Of a stretch of 11,633 nucleotides of DNA, positions 6,624-11,633 are shown piece after piece. The notes beneath the pieces were generated by a model. That model was not told the origin of the DNA. It did not search any database and worked only from the letters and a program-made list of their open reading frames with translations. Position 1 is the stretch's first letter. Each line of letters begins with the position of its first letter. The position numbers and the translations under genes are program-made. This DNA comes from Candidatus Curtissbacteria bacterium RIFCSPHIGHO2_01_FULL_41_11. GTDB lineage: Bacteria > Patescibacteriota > Microgenomatia > Curtissbacterales > GWA2-41-24. The DNA lies in NCBI GenBank assembly GCA_001776335.1, contig MFAZ01000011.1, forward strand, positions 1-11,633, read 5' to 3'.

Positions 6624-6658
6624 CCCTACGAAGTCCGGCTTTGCCGGACGAAGTAGGG
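6624..6658. repeat. 35-bp imperfect palindrome with GAA/GAA internal loop
   Basis: The outer stem CCCTAC (6624-6629) pairs with GTAGGG (6653-6658), and the inner stem GTCCGGC (6633-6639) pairs with GCCGGAC (6643-6649). The loop is TTT (6640-6642). Between the stems lies a symmetric 3x3 mismatch, GAA (6630-6632) opposite GAA (6650-6652). Thus 13 base pairs flank a conserved-looking internal loop. The GC content is well above the surroundings. No U-tract follows on either strand, so it is not a normal terminator. It looks like a small mobile or dispersed palindromic element. Confidence 0.75.
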
Positions 6659-6670
6659 AGCTAAGGTGGC
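6658..6670 (-). pseudogene. 5' fragment of the split tRNA (acceptor plus D-stem)
   Basis: The minus strand reads GCCACCT (6670-6664), TA (6663-6662) and GCTC (6661-6658). This is exactly an acceptor strand, the two-base linker and the 5' D-stem of a tRNA. The acceptor is fully complementary to AGGTGGC at 6482-6476, and the complementarity extends two more bases outward (6474-6482 against 6664-6672). The palindrome begins where the D-loop should. Confidence 0.6.
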
Positions 6671-6678
6671 TCAACCAT

Positions 6679-6684
6679 ATTTTA
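6679..6684 (-). promoter_or_regulatory. -10 box reading into the split-tRNA/tRNA-Thr unit
   Basis: Minus-strand TAAAAT (6684-6679) ends eight bases before the 5' acceptor fragment at 6670. The placement is nearly the same as for tRNA-Val, where the gap is ten. The -35 is weak. It is interleaved with the divergent promoter of the sugar-dehydrogenase gene. Confidence 0.45.
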
Positions 6685-6692
6685 ACAGATGC

Positions 6693-6698
6693 TATACT
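6693..6698 (+). promoter_or_regulatory. -10 box of the sugar-dehydrogenase gene, predicted leaderless
   Basis: TATACT (5/6 to consensus) ends six bases before the ATG at 6705, so the transcript is predicted to start at or just before the start codon. The -35 region is poor (only CTCAAC-like sequence at 17 bp). Confidence 0.5.
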
Positions 6699-6704
6699 CA
6701 TTAG

Positions 6705-7874
6705 ATGAAATATTTTAGTATCCTTGTATTACTCGCCCTTATAGCCTTCGCAGCCTTTTCTATCAATAAGTCGCCAGATAATCAATCACAAACGTCATCA
6801 TCACCATCAAATAAAGAGACCATCACGGGCGGGGAAAAACCAAAAATACCTTTTAATCTTGAACCAGGCTTCCAAATCCGTGTGTTTGCAAGCGATCTAG
6901 ACAGGCCTCGAGTTTTGGAATTCTCTCCGGGTGGAGTTTTGCTAACTTCTGACATTGGTTCAAATGAGGTTATGGCTCTTCCTGACAAAAACAACGACGG
7001 AGTGGCAGATACCAAAAAAGTAGTGCTAGACAGCGGAAACCATATTCATGGCATAGCTTTTTTTAAAGACAAGCTTTATATAGCTGAAGTAGACAAAGTC
7101 GTCAGATACAACTGGGACGAAGAAAATCTAGAAGCCTCACAAGACAAAGTATTATTTTCCCTGCCTAAAAATGGCAATCACAACAATAGAACTCTTACTT
7201 TTGACAAGTCAGGAAATATGTATGTTTCGGTAGGTTCAACCTGCAATGTTTGCATTGAAAGTTCTGAATTTTCTGCGACTGTAATTAAATCAAACGCAAA
7301 TGGTGATAATCCGCAAGTCTATGCAAGCGGTCTCAGAAACGCACCTTTTACACTAATTAACCCCGAGTCTGAAGAGCTTTGGGGGACAGAGATGGGAAGA
7401 GATAACTTAGGTGATAATATTCCACCTGACGAAATCAACATAATTAGACAGGGTAAAAATTACGGGTGGCCATATTGCTATGGAGATAAAATTCACGATT
7501 CAAACTTTGACAAGAAAAATGAAAAAAATTGTGAAAATACTGAAGTACCAATTTTCACAATTCCTGCCCACAGCGCACCCCTGGGACTTGCTTTCGTCAA
7601 TTCCGAACAGTTTCCAAAAGACTGGCAAGGTGATTTATTAGTAGCCTACCATGGTTCATGGAACCGTTCGACCCCAATTGGCTATAAAGTTGTCCATTTG
7701 AAGGTAAACGGTAATAAAATAGCCGCCTCAGAAGATTTTTTAACCGGGTTCCAGCAGGGGAATATCAACGGTACGAGTCTCGGTCGGCCGGTAGATCTGG
7801 CCTTTGACAGCTCCGGCAATCTCTATATTTCAGACGATAAAGCCGGCAACATCTACATTATTCAGAAAAAATAA
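6705..7874 (+). CDS. Exported PQQ-dependent sugar dehydrogenase-like (glucose/sorbosone dehydrogenase) beta-propeller
   Basis: A 389-residue protein with an N-terminal hydrophobic export or anchor segment (residues 4-20) and a Ser/Thr/Asn-rich linker (21-45). It then carries a six-bladed propeller of the glucose/sorbosone dehydrogenase family. Family motifs include GFQIRVFASDLDRPR (55-69), NHIHGIAF (112-119, likely active-site H115), NHNNRTLTF (158-166), YVSVGS (173-178), YASGLRN (206-212), EINIIRQGKNYGWPYC (243-258), PAHSAPLGLAF (287-297), YHGSWNR (315-321) and GRPVDLAF (360-367). Such enzymes oxidise aldoses or sorbosone with pyrroloquinoline quinone on the outer face of the membrane. Residues 94-102 (DKNNDGVAD) form an EF-hand-like calcium loop, and C180/C183 form CNVC. 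No lipobox cysteine is seen, so the hydrophobic segment may stay as an anchor. No PQQ-synthesis gene is in view, so the true cofactor and substrate are uncertain. Confidence 0.82.
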   Translation: MKYFSILVLLALIAFAAFSINKSPDNQSQTSSSPSNKETITGGEKPKIPFNLEPGFQIRVFASDLDRPRVLEFSPGGVLLTSDIGSNEVMALPDKNNDGVADTKKVVLDSGNHIHGIAFFKDKLYIAEVDKVVRYNWDEENLEASQDKVLFSLPKNGNHNNRTLTFDKSGNMYVSVGSTCNVCIESSEFSATVIKSNANGDNPQVYASGLRNAPFTLINPESEELWGTEMGRDNLGDNIPPDEINIIRQGKNYGWPYCYGDKIHDSNFDKKNEKNCENTEVPIFTIPAHSAPLGLAFVNSEQFPKDWQGDLLVAYHGSWNRSTPIGYKVVHLKVNGNKIAASEDFLTGFQQGNINGTSLGRPVDLAFDSSGNLYISDDKAGNIYIIQKK

Positions 7875-7879
7875 CAAAG

Positions 7880-7950
7880 AGCGGGATACGAGAATCGAAC
7901 TCGCGTCTCTTGCTTGGGAAGCAAGTATACTACCATTGTACAAATCCCGC
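7880..7950 (-). tRNA. tRNA-Gly (anticodon CCC), CCA not encoded
   Basis: A 71-nt cloverleaf on the minus strand. The acceptor GCGGGAT (7950-7944) pairs with ATCCCGC (7887-7881). The anticodon stem CTTGC/GCAAG encloses TTCCCAA, giving anticodon CCC for GGG glycine codons. The T-arm is GCGAG-TTCGATT-CTCGT with a terminal wobble. Discriminator T is at 7880, typical for glycine. The next bases are CTT, so CCA is not encoded. A T-rich tract (7874-7864 on the minus strand) follows and could help termination. It converges on the sugar-dehydrogenase gene five bases away. Confidence 0.95.
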
Positions 7951-7963
7951 ATGAACTTTCGCC

Positions 7964-7969
7964 TTTATA
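7964..7969 (-). promoter_or_regulatory. -10 box of tRNA-Gly
   Basis: Minus-strand TATAAA (7969-7964), 13 bases before the mature tRNA-Gly 5' end. A TTGTTT-like -35 lies about 19 bases upstream. It is a reasonable but not strong match. Confidence 0.45.
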
Positions 7970-8007
7970 GCACCAAACTACACCCGCAAAACAAGCGAGT
8001 TCATTCT

Positions 8008-8035
8008 ACTACGCGCTACAAACTACGAGCTACAA
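8008..8035. repeat. Four tandem 7-bp repeats
   Basis: Four adjacent heptamers: ACTACGC, GCTACAA, ACTACGA, GCTACAA. Read as a 14-mer it is two copies with one mismatch. It lies between the LysM gene stop (8042) and the tRNA-Gly promoter, in non-coding sequence. Confidence 0.7.
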
Positions 8036-8041
8036 ACAGAG

Positions 8042-8599
8042 TTATCGAGGTACGGTGATCGTACTTCCCGCATATACTAACGGGTTACCGTTTGGAAGCC
8101 TAAGAGCCCCGTTCGCCTTATCAAGAATTGTCCACTTGGAACCATCTCCGTAAACTTTTTCTGCAATTGTGAAATAAGTTTCACCCGCACTTACGTTATA
8201 AGTTGTTTGAACAGTCATAGCAGTTTTCCTTTCAATCTCTTCTTTTAGCGGAAGTTTCAACTTATCACCTGTATTAATAATATTTGGATTTGCAATATTG
8301 TTTATGCTTGCAATTCCCATCCAGTAGTCTTGAGTTCCGTAAGCTGCTTCTGAAATTTTAGAAAGCGAATCGTTCTCCGCTATTGTGTAATCTGAACCGG
8401 CAGAGGGACTTGCATTTGCCTGGGTCATTTGTGTTTGTTCACCCGTGCCAATTTGTTGTTGCAGCTGGTTTCTTTTTGAGAAAAAATTAGCTACCAAAAG
8501 TCCAAGAATTACGACTATAATTGCACCGAGAATAAGACTGGTATAAGATTCCTGCCAGTCAATCTTTCGCCCCAAAAACTTTTTCATTGAATTTGCCAA
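8042..8599 (-). CDS. Membrane-anchored protein with two LysM domains
   Basis: A 185-residue protein with a short cytoplasmic N-terminus, one membrane helix (about 19-40), a Gln/Ser/Ala-rich linker (43-69) and two LysM modules (about 70-117 and 133-184). The first has DYTIAENDSLSKISEAAYG ... NPNIINTGDKLKLP; the second has TYNVSAGETYFTIAEKVYGDG ... YAGSTITVP. LysM modules bind N-acetylglucosamine-containing glycans such as peptidoglycan, so the protein probably tethers the membrane to the wall. No hydrolase domain is present. I chose the TTG start at 8599 because AGGAGG (minus 8614-8609) lies nine bases upstream. The ATG four codons later (8587) would be 21 bases away. tRNA-Asp lies 86 bases upstream in the same direction. 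Confidence 0.85.
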   Translation of the reverse strand: MANSMKKFLGRKIDWQESYTSLILGAIIVVILGLLVANFFSKRNQLQQQIGTGEQTQMTQANASPSAGSDYTIAENDSLSKISEAAYGTQDYWMGIASINNIANPNIINTGDKLKLPLKEEIERKTAMTVQTTYNVSAGETYFTIAEKVYGDGSKWTILDKANGALRLPNGNPLVYAGSTITVPR

Positions 8600-8608
8600 T
8601 TCGCAAAG

Positions 8609-8614
8609 CCTCCT
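8609..8614 (-). promoter_or_regulatory. Shine-Dalgarno AGGAGG for the LysM gene
   Basis: A perfect AGGAGG on the minus strand, nine bases before the TTG at 8599. It is the only strong Shine-Dalgarno sequence noticed in the window, and it decides the non-ATG start. A CATACT -10-like box (minus 8632-8627) upstream would give a leader of about 20 nt. Confidence 0.65.
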
Positions 8615-8685
8615 TCCAGGCAGGAAAGTATGAAGACAGCAGATAAATTACCACAAGAAGCAGGATTTTTAAAGTAGAGAAATTC

Positions 8686-8763
8686 TGGCGGTCGCGACCG
8701 GATTCGAACCGGCGATCTTCACCGTGACAGGGTGACGTGTTGGACCAGCTACACTACGCGACC
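8686..8763 (-). tRNA. tRNA-Asp (anticodon GTC), CCA encoded
   Basis: A minus-strand cloverleaf. The acceptor GGTCGCG (8763-8757) pairs with CGCGACC (8696-8690). The anticodon stem TCACC/GGTGA encloses CTGTCAC, giving anticodon GTC for aspartate. The T-arm is GCCGG-TTCGAAT-CCGGT. Discriminator G (8689) is the aspartate identity base, and CCA is encoded at 8688-8686. It is co-directional with the downstream LysM gene. Confidence 0.97.
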
Positions 8764-8780
8764 AAAATACAAAGTATTTT
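8764..8780. repeat. Perfect inverted repeat in the tRNA-Asp leader
   Basis: AAAATAC (8764-8770), loop AAA, GTATTTT (8774-8780): a seven-base perfect stem. It lies directly against the mature 5' end of tRNA-Asp and downstream of its -10, so it would form in the precursor leader. Confidence 0.55.
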
Positions 8781-8788
8781 GAGTTTAG

Positions 8789-8794
8789 ATTATA
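8789..8794 (-). promoter_or_regulatory. -10 box of tRNA-Asp
   Basis: A consensus TATAAT on the minus strand (8794-8789). The start of transcription would fall near 8782, about 19 bases before the mature tRNA-Asp. The -35 region is a poor match. Confidence 0.55.
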
Positions 8795-8835
8795 CTAAAA
8801 TCAGGTAACTTAAACCAGCTGAGGCCTTTTAAATC

Positions 8836-8863
8836 TTGATACTTGATACATGATACTTAATAC
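8836..8863. repeat. Four tandem 7-bp repeats in the polX promoter region
   Basis: Heptamers TTGATAC, TTGATAC, ATGATAC and TTAATAC in a row, ending 14 bases before the polX GTG. The repeats supply TTGATA -35-like boxes (8836-8841, 8843-8848). TACAAT (8861-8866) and TAATAT (8868-8873) are possible -10 boxes, each 19 bp from one of the TTGATA copies. Confidence 0.75.
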
Positions 8864-8877
8864 AATTTAATATTGTC

Positions 8878-10629
8878 GTGGGCAAGTTCTTCTCAAATAA
8901 AGACATAGCAAAACTTTTTCGGGAAATTTCTGCAAGTTATGCTGCAAAAGGCGAGGACAGATTCAAGATCATAGCCTACGACAATGCAGCAACAAGCGTT
9001 GAACACGCAACTTCTGAGCTCAAAGATCTTTGGGAAGACGGAAAACTGGATACCGTCCCGGGACTGGGAAAATCCATTAGAGGACACCTGGACGAGCTTT
9101 TTAAAACGGGCAAGGTTAAACATTTTGAAGATGTTAAAAAAGACCTCCCACAAGGCATGTTTGATCTTTTAGAAGTTGGCGGTCTTGGCCCAAAAAGCGC
9201 CTACAAGCTTGCCAAAGAGTTAAAAATCAAAAACGTCGACGAGCTGGAAAACGCAGCTAAATCAGGCAAAATCGGGAATTTACCGGGTTTTGGCAAAAAA
9301 AGTGAGGCAGAAATACTTACTGCCGCATCGGAAGTTAAAGGCAGAGGAAATATTAGCAGATATTTATTAACAGACGCATTTCCTGTAGCGGAAAGAATTC
9401 TTTCCCACCTGAGAAACCATAAAGACTGTGAGCGTGCAGAACCATTAGGCTCGCTTCGGCGTATGGTAGCGACTGTTGGTGACATAGACATTGCAGTTGC
9501 ATCAAAAAACCCCAAAGCAATTGTCGACCACTTCAAAAAGTTTCGGGAAATTTCAAGAGTACTGGAAGCAGGACCCCGAAAAGCCTCGGCTCTTCTTCAA
9601 AACGGAATACGCCTGGACCTTATGGTTCAACCGGCAAACGCATTTGGCGCACTGCTTCAGCATTTTACAGGTTCTAAAAACCATAATATTCATCTTCGGG
9701 AGGATGCAATCAAAAACGGTATGTCTGTTTCAGATTATGGAATAAAGGTCGGTAAAAAATTGCACGAATTTGCAACCGAAGAAGCCTTCTATAAGTTTCT
9801 CAAAATGGACTACATTATTCCTGAAATGCGCGAAGATACCGGAGAAATTGAAGCCGCACTAGGTCATAAACTTCCCGAAGTTCTAGATATTAGGGATATA
9901 AAAGGCGATATTCATCTCCATTCAAGTTACCCAATTGAACCCAGCCACGATTTAGGCAAAGATAGCTTCGAACAAATAATAAAAAGAGCAAAAGAATTAG
10001 CATACGAATACGTAGGACTTTCAGATCATTCTCCCGGTGTATCAACTCACACAAAAGCCCAAATAATTGACCTGATAAAAAAACGTAGCCACAAAATTGA
10101 GCAATTAAAATCCTCAAATATAGAATTTAGAATACTTAATTTACTCGAAATCGATATTTTGACGGATGGAACACTTTCTGTACCCGAAGAAGGTCTGAAA
10201 ATACTAGATGGAGCGATTGCCGGAATTCATTCCTCTCACCATCATGATAAAAAAACAATTACGAAACGAATGATGACAGCCATAAATTCACCTTACGTTC
10301 AGGTTATTTCTCACCCTACCGGCAGGCTTCTCAATCAACGTGAATCTTACGAAGCAGACTGGACAAAAATTTTCGAAGCCTGTAAAAAAACCCAAACAAT
10401 TCTAGAGATTAATGCCTATCCTAATCGCTTAGACCTGCCGGATACGCTTGTGAGGGAGGCAATAAATGTCGGCGTAAAACTTATCATTAATACGGATTCT
10501 CACAAGCTCGAACACATGGACAATATGAAATACGGTGTTAGTGTTGCTCGTCGCGGATGGGCAAAGCCAAAAGATATCATAAATACCCTGCCTTGGGCCA
10601 ATTTTAGAAAGTACTTCAACGTGACATAG
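8878..10629 (+). CDS. polX: DNA polymerase X family protein with C-terminal PHP domain
   Basis: A 583-residue bacterial PolX, a repair polymerase and 3'-5' exonuclease thought to act in base excision repair and gap filling. Order: an 8-kDa-like N-terminal domain with helix-hairpin-helix segments (VPGLGKSIRGHL 60-71, VGGLGPKSAYKL 100-111, LPGFGKKSEAEI 135-146). The nucleotidyltransferase palm follows with PLGSLRR (189-195), GDIDIAV (201-207; D202, D204) and IRLDLMV (244-250; D247). FGALLQHFTGSKNHN (256-270) comes next, then a PHP nuclease domain. The PHP metal ligands appear complete: H346 and H348 (DIHLHSSY), D383/H384 (SDHS), E424, H451 (GIHSSHHH), H479 (ISHP), D540 and H542 (NTDSH). Length matches the family (about 570-580). 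The start is GTG at 8878 with no Shine-Dalgarno sequence. The upstream promoter is built partly from tandem heptamers. Confidence 0.95.
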   Translation: MGKFFSNKDIAKLFREISASYAAKGEDRFKIIAYDNAATSVEHATSELKDLWEDGKLDTVPGLGKSIRGHLDELFKTGKVKHFEDVKKDLPQGMFDLLEVGGLGPKSAYKLAKELKIKNVDELENAAKSGKIGNLPGFGKKSEAEILTAASEVKGRGNISRYLLTDAFPVAERILSHLRNHKDCERAEPLGSLRRMVATVGDIDIAVASKNPKAIVDHFKKFREISRVLEAGPRKASALLQNGIRLDLMVQPANAFGALLQHFTGSKNHNIHLREDAIKNGMSVSDYGIKVGKKLHEFATEEAFYKFLKMDYIIPEMREDTGEIEAALGHKLPEVLDIRDIKGDIHLHSSYPIEPSHDLGKDSFEQIIKRAKELAYEYVGLSDHSPGVSTHTKAQIIDLIKKRSHKIEQLKSSNIEFRILNLLEIDILTDGTLSVPEEGLKILDGAIAGIHSSHHHDKKTITKRMMTAINSPYVQVISHPTGRLLNQRESYEADWTKIFEACKKTQTILEINAYPNRLDLPDTLVREAINVGVKLIINTDSHKLEHMDNMKYGVSVARRGWAKPKDIINTLPWANFRKYFNVT

Positions 10630-10649
10630 TGTACCCTTCGTGTTAAAAT
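10621..10649 (+). promoter_or_regulatory. Promoter of lemA-prs, predicted leaderless
   Basis: The -35 is GTGACA (10621-10626, 5/6), inside the last codons of polX, followed by a 17-bp spacer and the -10 TAAAAT (10644-10649). Six bases later is the lemA ATG at 10656. No Shine-Dalgarno sequence fits in the gap. Confidence 0.65.
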
Positions 10650-10655
10650 ACCTCC

Positions 10656-11207
10656 ATGTCACCGACACTCATTCTTTTTGTTGCAGCAGGAGCTATTCTT
10701 TTGTTTATCCTATTTCTCTACAACAGTTTGGTTACTGCCAGAAATCGCATTAAAGAAGCATGGTCAGGAATAGATGTCCAGCTCAAAAGGCGATCATCTC
10801 TGATTCCTAATTTAATAGAAACCGTTAAGGGTTATGCAAAACACGAAAAGTCTGTGTTCGAAAACGTTACAAAAGCCAGAAGTGCAATGCTTAGTGCCAA
10901 AAACCCCAAAACAGCAGCAGCTGCAGATAATATGTTAACTGGAGCACTCAAAACCCTTTTTGCGGTTGCCGAAGCTTATCCCAACCTCCGGGCTTCTGAA
11001 AATTTTAAAGAACTTCAAGAAGAACTTTCGGATACGGAAACAAAAATTGCAGCCTCCCGCCAGTTTTATAATGCTAATGTTTTAGATTACAACAATAAAA
11101 TAAAAGTTTTCCCAAATATCATTTTCGCCCGGCTTTTCAACTTCGGTGAAGAAGAATTCTTTCAAGCCGAGGAAGAATCAAAAAAAGACGTTAAAGTTAA
11201 TTTTTAA
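10656..11207 (+). CDS. lemA: LemA family membrane protein
   Basis: A 183-residue LemA-family protein. One N-terminal membrane helix (about 4-22) with a very short outside segment is followed by LVTARNRIKEAWSGIDVQLK (25-44), then RRSSLIPNLIETVKGYAKHE (45-64). Together these are the unmistakable family core. The rest forms long antiparallel helices (SENFKELQEELSDTETKIAASRQFYNANVLDYNNKIKVFP). The C-terminal F-x-x-AEEE tail is standard. Biochemical function is unknown; some relatives act with an HtpX-like protease, but none lies in view here. The promoter predicts a leaderless mRNA. prs follows after five bases, so the two probably form an operon, an unusual pairing with no obvious functional link. 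Confidence 0.95.
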   Translation: MSPTLILFVAAGAILLFILFLYNSLVTARNRIKEAWSGIDVQLKRRSSLIPNLIETVKGYAKHEKSVFENVTKARSAMLSAKNPKTAAAADNMLTGALKTLFAVAEAYPNLRASENFKELQEELSDTETKIAASRQFYNANVLDYNNKIKVFPNIIFARLFNFGEEEFFQAEEESKKDVKVNF

Positions 11208-11212
11208 CGGCT

Positions 11213-11633
11213 ATGAATAGTCCAAAAATATTCGCCGGTTCCTCAAACCAAAGCTTAAGCCACGAAGTTTCCAAAAAATCAGGTATTCCTCTAGGTAAAA
11301 TTCAACTGGGAGTTTTTGGAGATGGCGAGATAGACGTCTGGGTCGAAGAAAAAGTTAATAACTCCGATGTCTTCATACTCCAATCCAGCTCCGAACCCAT
11401 CAACAATCATATTATTGAGCTTGCTCTTATTGCAGATGCGGTAAGACGCGCAGGCGCTCGCAAAATAACAGCAGTTATCCCGTATTTCGGCTACAGCAGA
11501 AAAGAAAAACAGTCTCGCCCGGGTGAACCAATCTCGGCCAAAGTGATTGCTGATCTAATTATTGCAAGCGGAGTCAACAAGGTGGTTGCACTTGACCTCC
11601 ACGCCGACGCAATAGTCGGCTTTTTTAATGTTC
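11213..11633 (+). CDS. prs: Ribose-phosphate pyrophosphokinase (PRPP synthase), 5' part
   Basis: The first 140 codons of a gene that runs off the window. PRPP synthase makes 5-phosphoribosyl diphosphate from ribose 5-phosphate and ATP for nucleotide and histidine synthesis. Motifs in order: KIFAGSSNQSL (5-15), the FPDGE-equivalent VFGDGEIDVWVEEKV (34-48), DVFILQSS (52-59), LALIADAVRRAGARKITAVIPYFGYSRKEKQSR (70-102) and ALDLHADAIVGFF (126-138). Here D128 and H130 match the conserved DLH metal/ATP-site element. Segment spacing equals that of full-length bacterial enzymes. The ribose-5-phosphate loop lies beyond the window. The ATG at 11213 is five bases after the lemA stop and has no Shine-Dalgarno sequence, so expression probably depends on read-through from the lemA promoter. 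Partial at the 3' end. Confidence 0.93.
   Translation, partial: MNSPKIFAGSSNQSLSHEVSKKSGIPLGKIQLGVFGDGEIDVWVEEKVNNSDVFILQSSSEPINNHIIELALIADAVRRAGARKITAVIPYFGYSRKEKQSRPGEPISAKVIADLIIASGVNKVVALDLHADAIVGFFNV

Noticed and set aside
6624..6658. Palindrome as a rho-independent terminator
   Set aside because: No T-tract follows on either strand, and the stem is interrupted by a symmetric internal loop.
6423..6708. Open frames on both strands across the tRNA-Thr locus (6469-6708 + and 6423-6701 -)
   Set aside because: They run through a genuine tRNA and palindrome and show no protein-family pattern.
7804..8058. Open frame overlapping the end of the sugar dehydrogenase, tRNA-Gly and the heptamer repeat
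   Set aside because: It covers a real gene end and a tRNA in another frame, with no recognisable domain.
8008..8863. CRISPR array from the 7-bp repeats
   Set aside because: The units are too short and directly tandem with no spacers, and there are no cas genes.

Overview
The window reads as a compact, AT-rich bacterial chromosome segment. It most likely comes from a reduced-genome member of the Candidate Phyla Radiation (Patescibacteria), perhaps the Microgenomates side. That placement is an inference from several things: short intergenic gaps, abutting convergent genes, almost no Shine-Dalgarno sequences, -10 boxes lying 6-7 nt before start codons, and small versions of housekeeping proteins. 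TGA is used as a stop, so the recoded-TGA lineages (Gracilibacteria, Absconditabacteria) are unlikely. No rRNA, phage gene, transposase or CRISPR array is present.

Layout. 1-2736 (+): the 3' end of an aminoacyl-tRNA synthetase (probably ileS), rodA, the ribosomal pair rplU-rpmA, and parB. 2740-3309 (-): lepB, convergent with parB. 3377-5728 (+): tRNA-Val, then an O-antigen-ligase-type membrane protein and a PIG-V-type membrane glycosyltransferase that overlap by 11 nt. 5729-6684 (-): an anchored Ig-like protein preceded by a tRNA-Thr that lies inside the remains of a second, split tRNA containing a palindromic element. 6705-7874 (+): an exported PQQ-type sugar dehydrogenase. 7880-8763 (-): tRNA-Gly, a membrane-anchored LysM protein and tRNA-Asp. 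8878-11633 (+): polX (polymerase X plus PHP nuclease), lemA and the 5' part of prs.

How the genes fit together. Many act at the cell envelope: RodA (peptidoglycan polymerisation), LepB (signal peptide removal), the ligase/glycosyltransferase pair (surface glycan), LysM and Ig-like proteins (wall contact or display), LemA (membrane) and an exported dehydrogenase. They are interleaved with housekeeping genes for translation (ileS, rplU, rpmA, four tRNAs), segregation (parB), DNA repair (polX) and nucleotide supply (prs). Three of the four intact tRNAs lie just upstream of, and in the same direction as, an envelope gene.

The most unusual locus is about 6475-6684. The two acceptor halves of a tRNA face each other as a perfect 9-bp inverted repeat. 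They are separated by a palindrome, a D-loop-like stretch and a complete tRNA-Thr(CGU). Other notable signals are the recurrent leaderless promoters and two four-copy 7-bp tandem repeats, one of which lies in the polX promoter region.
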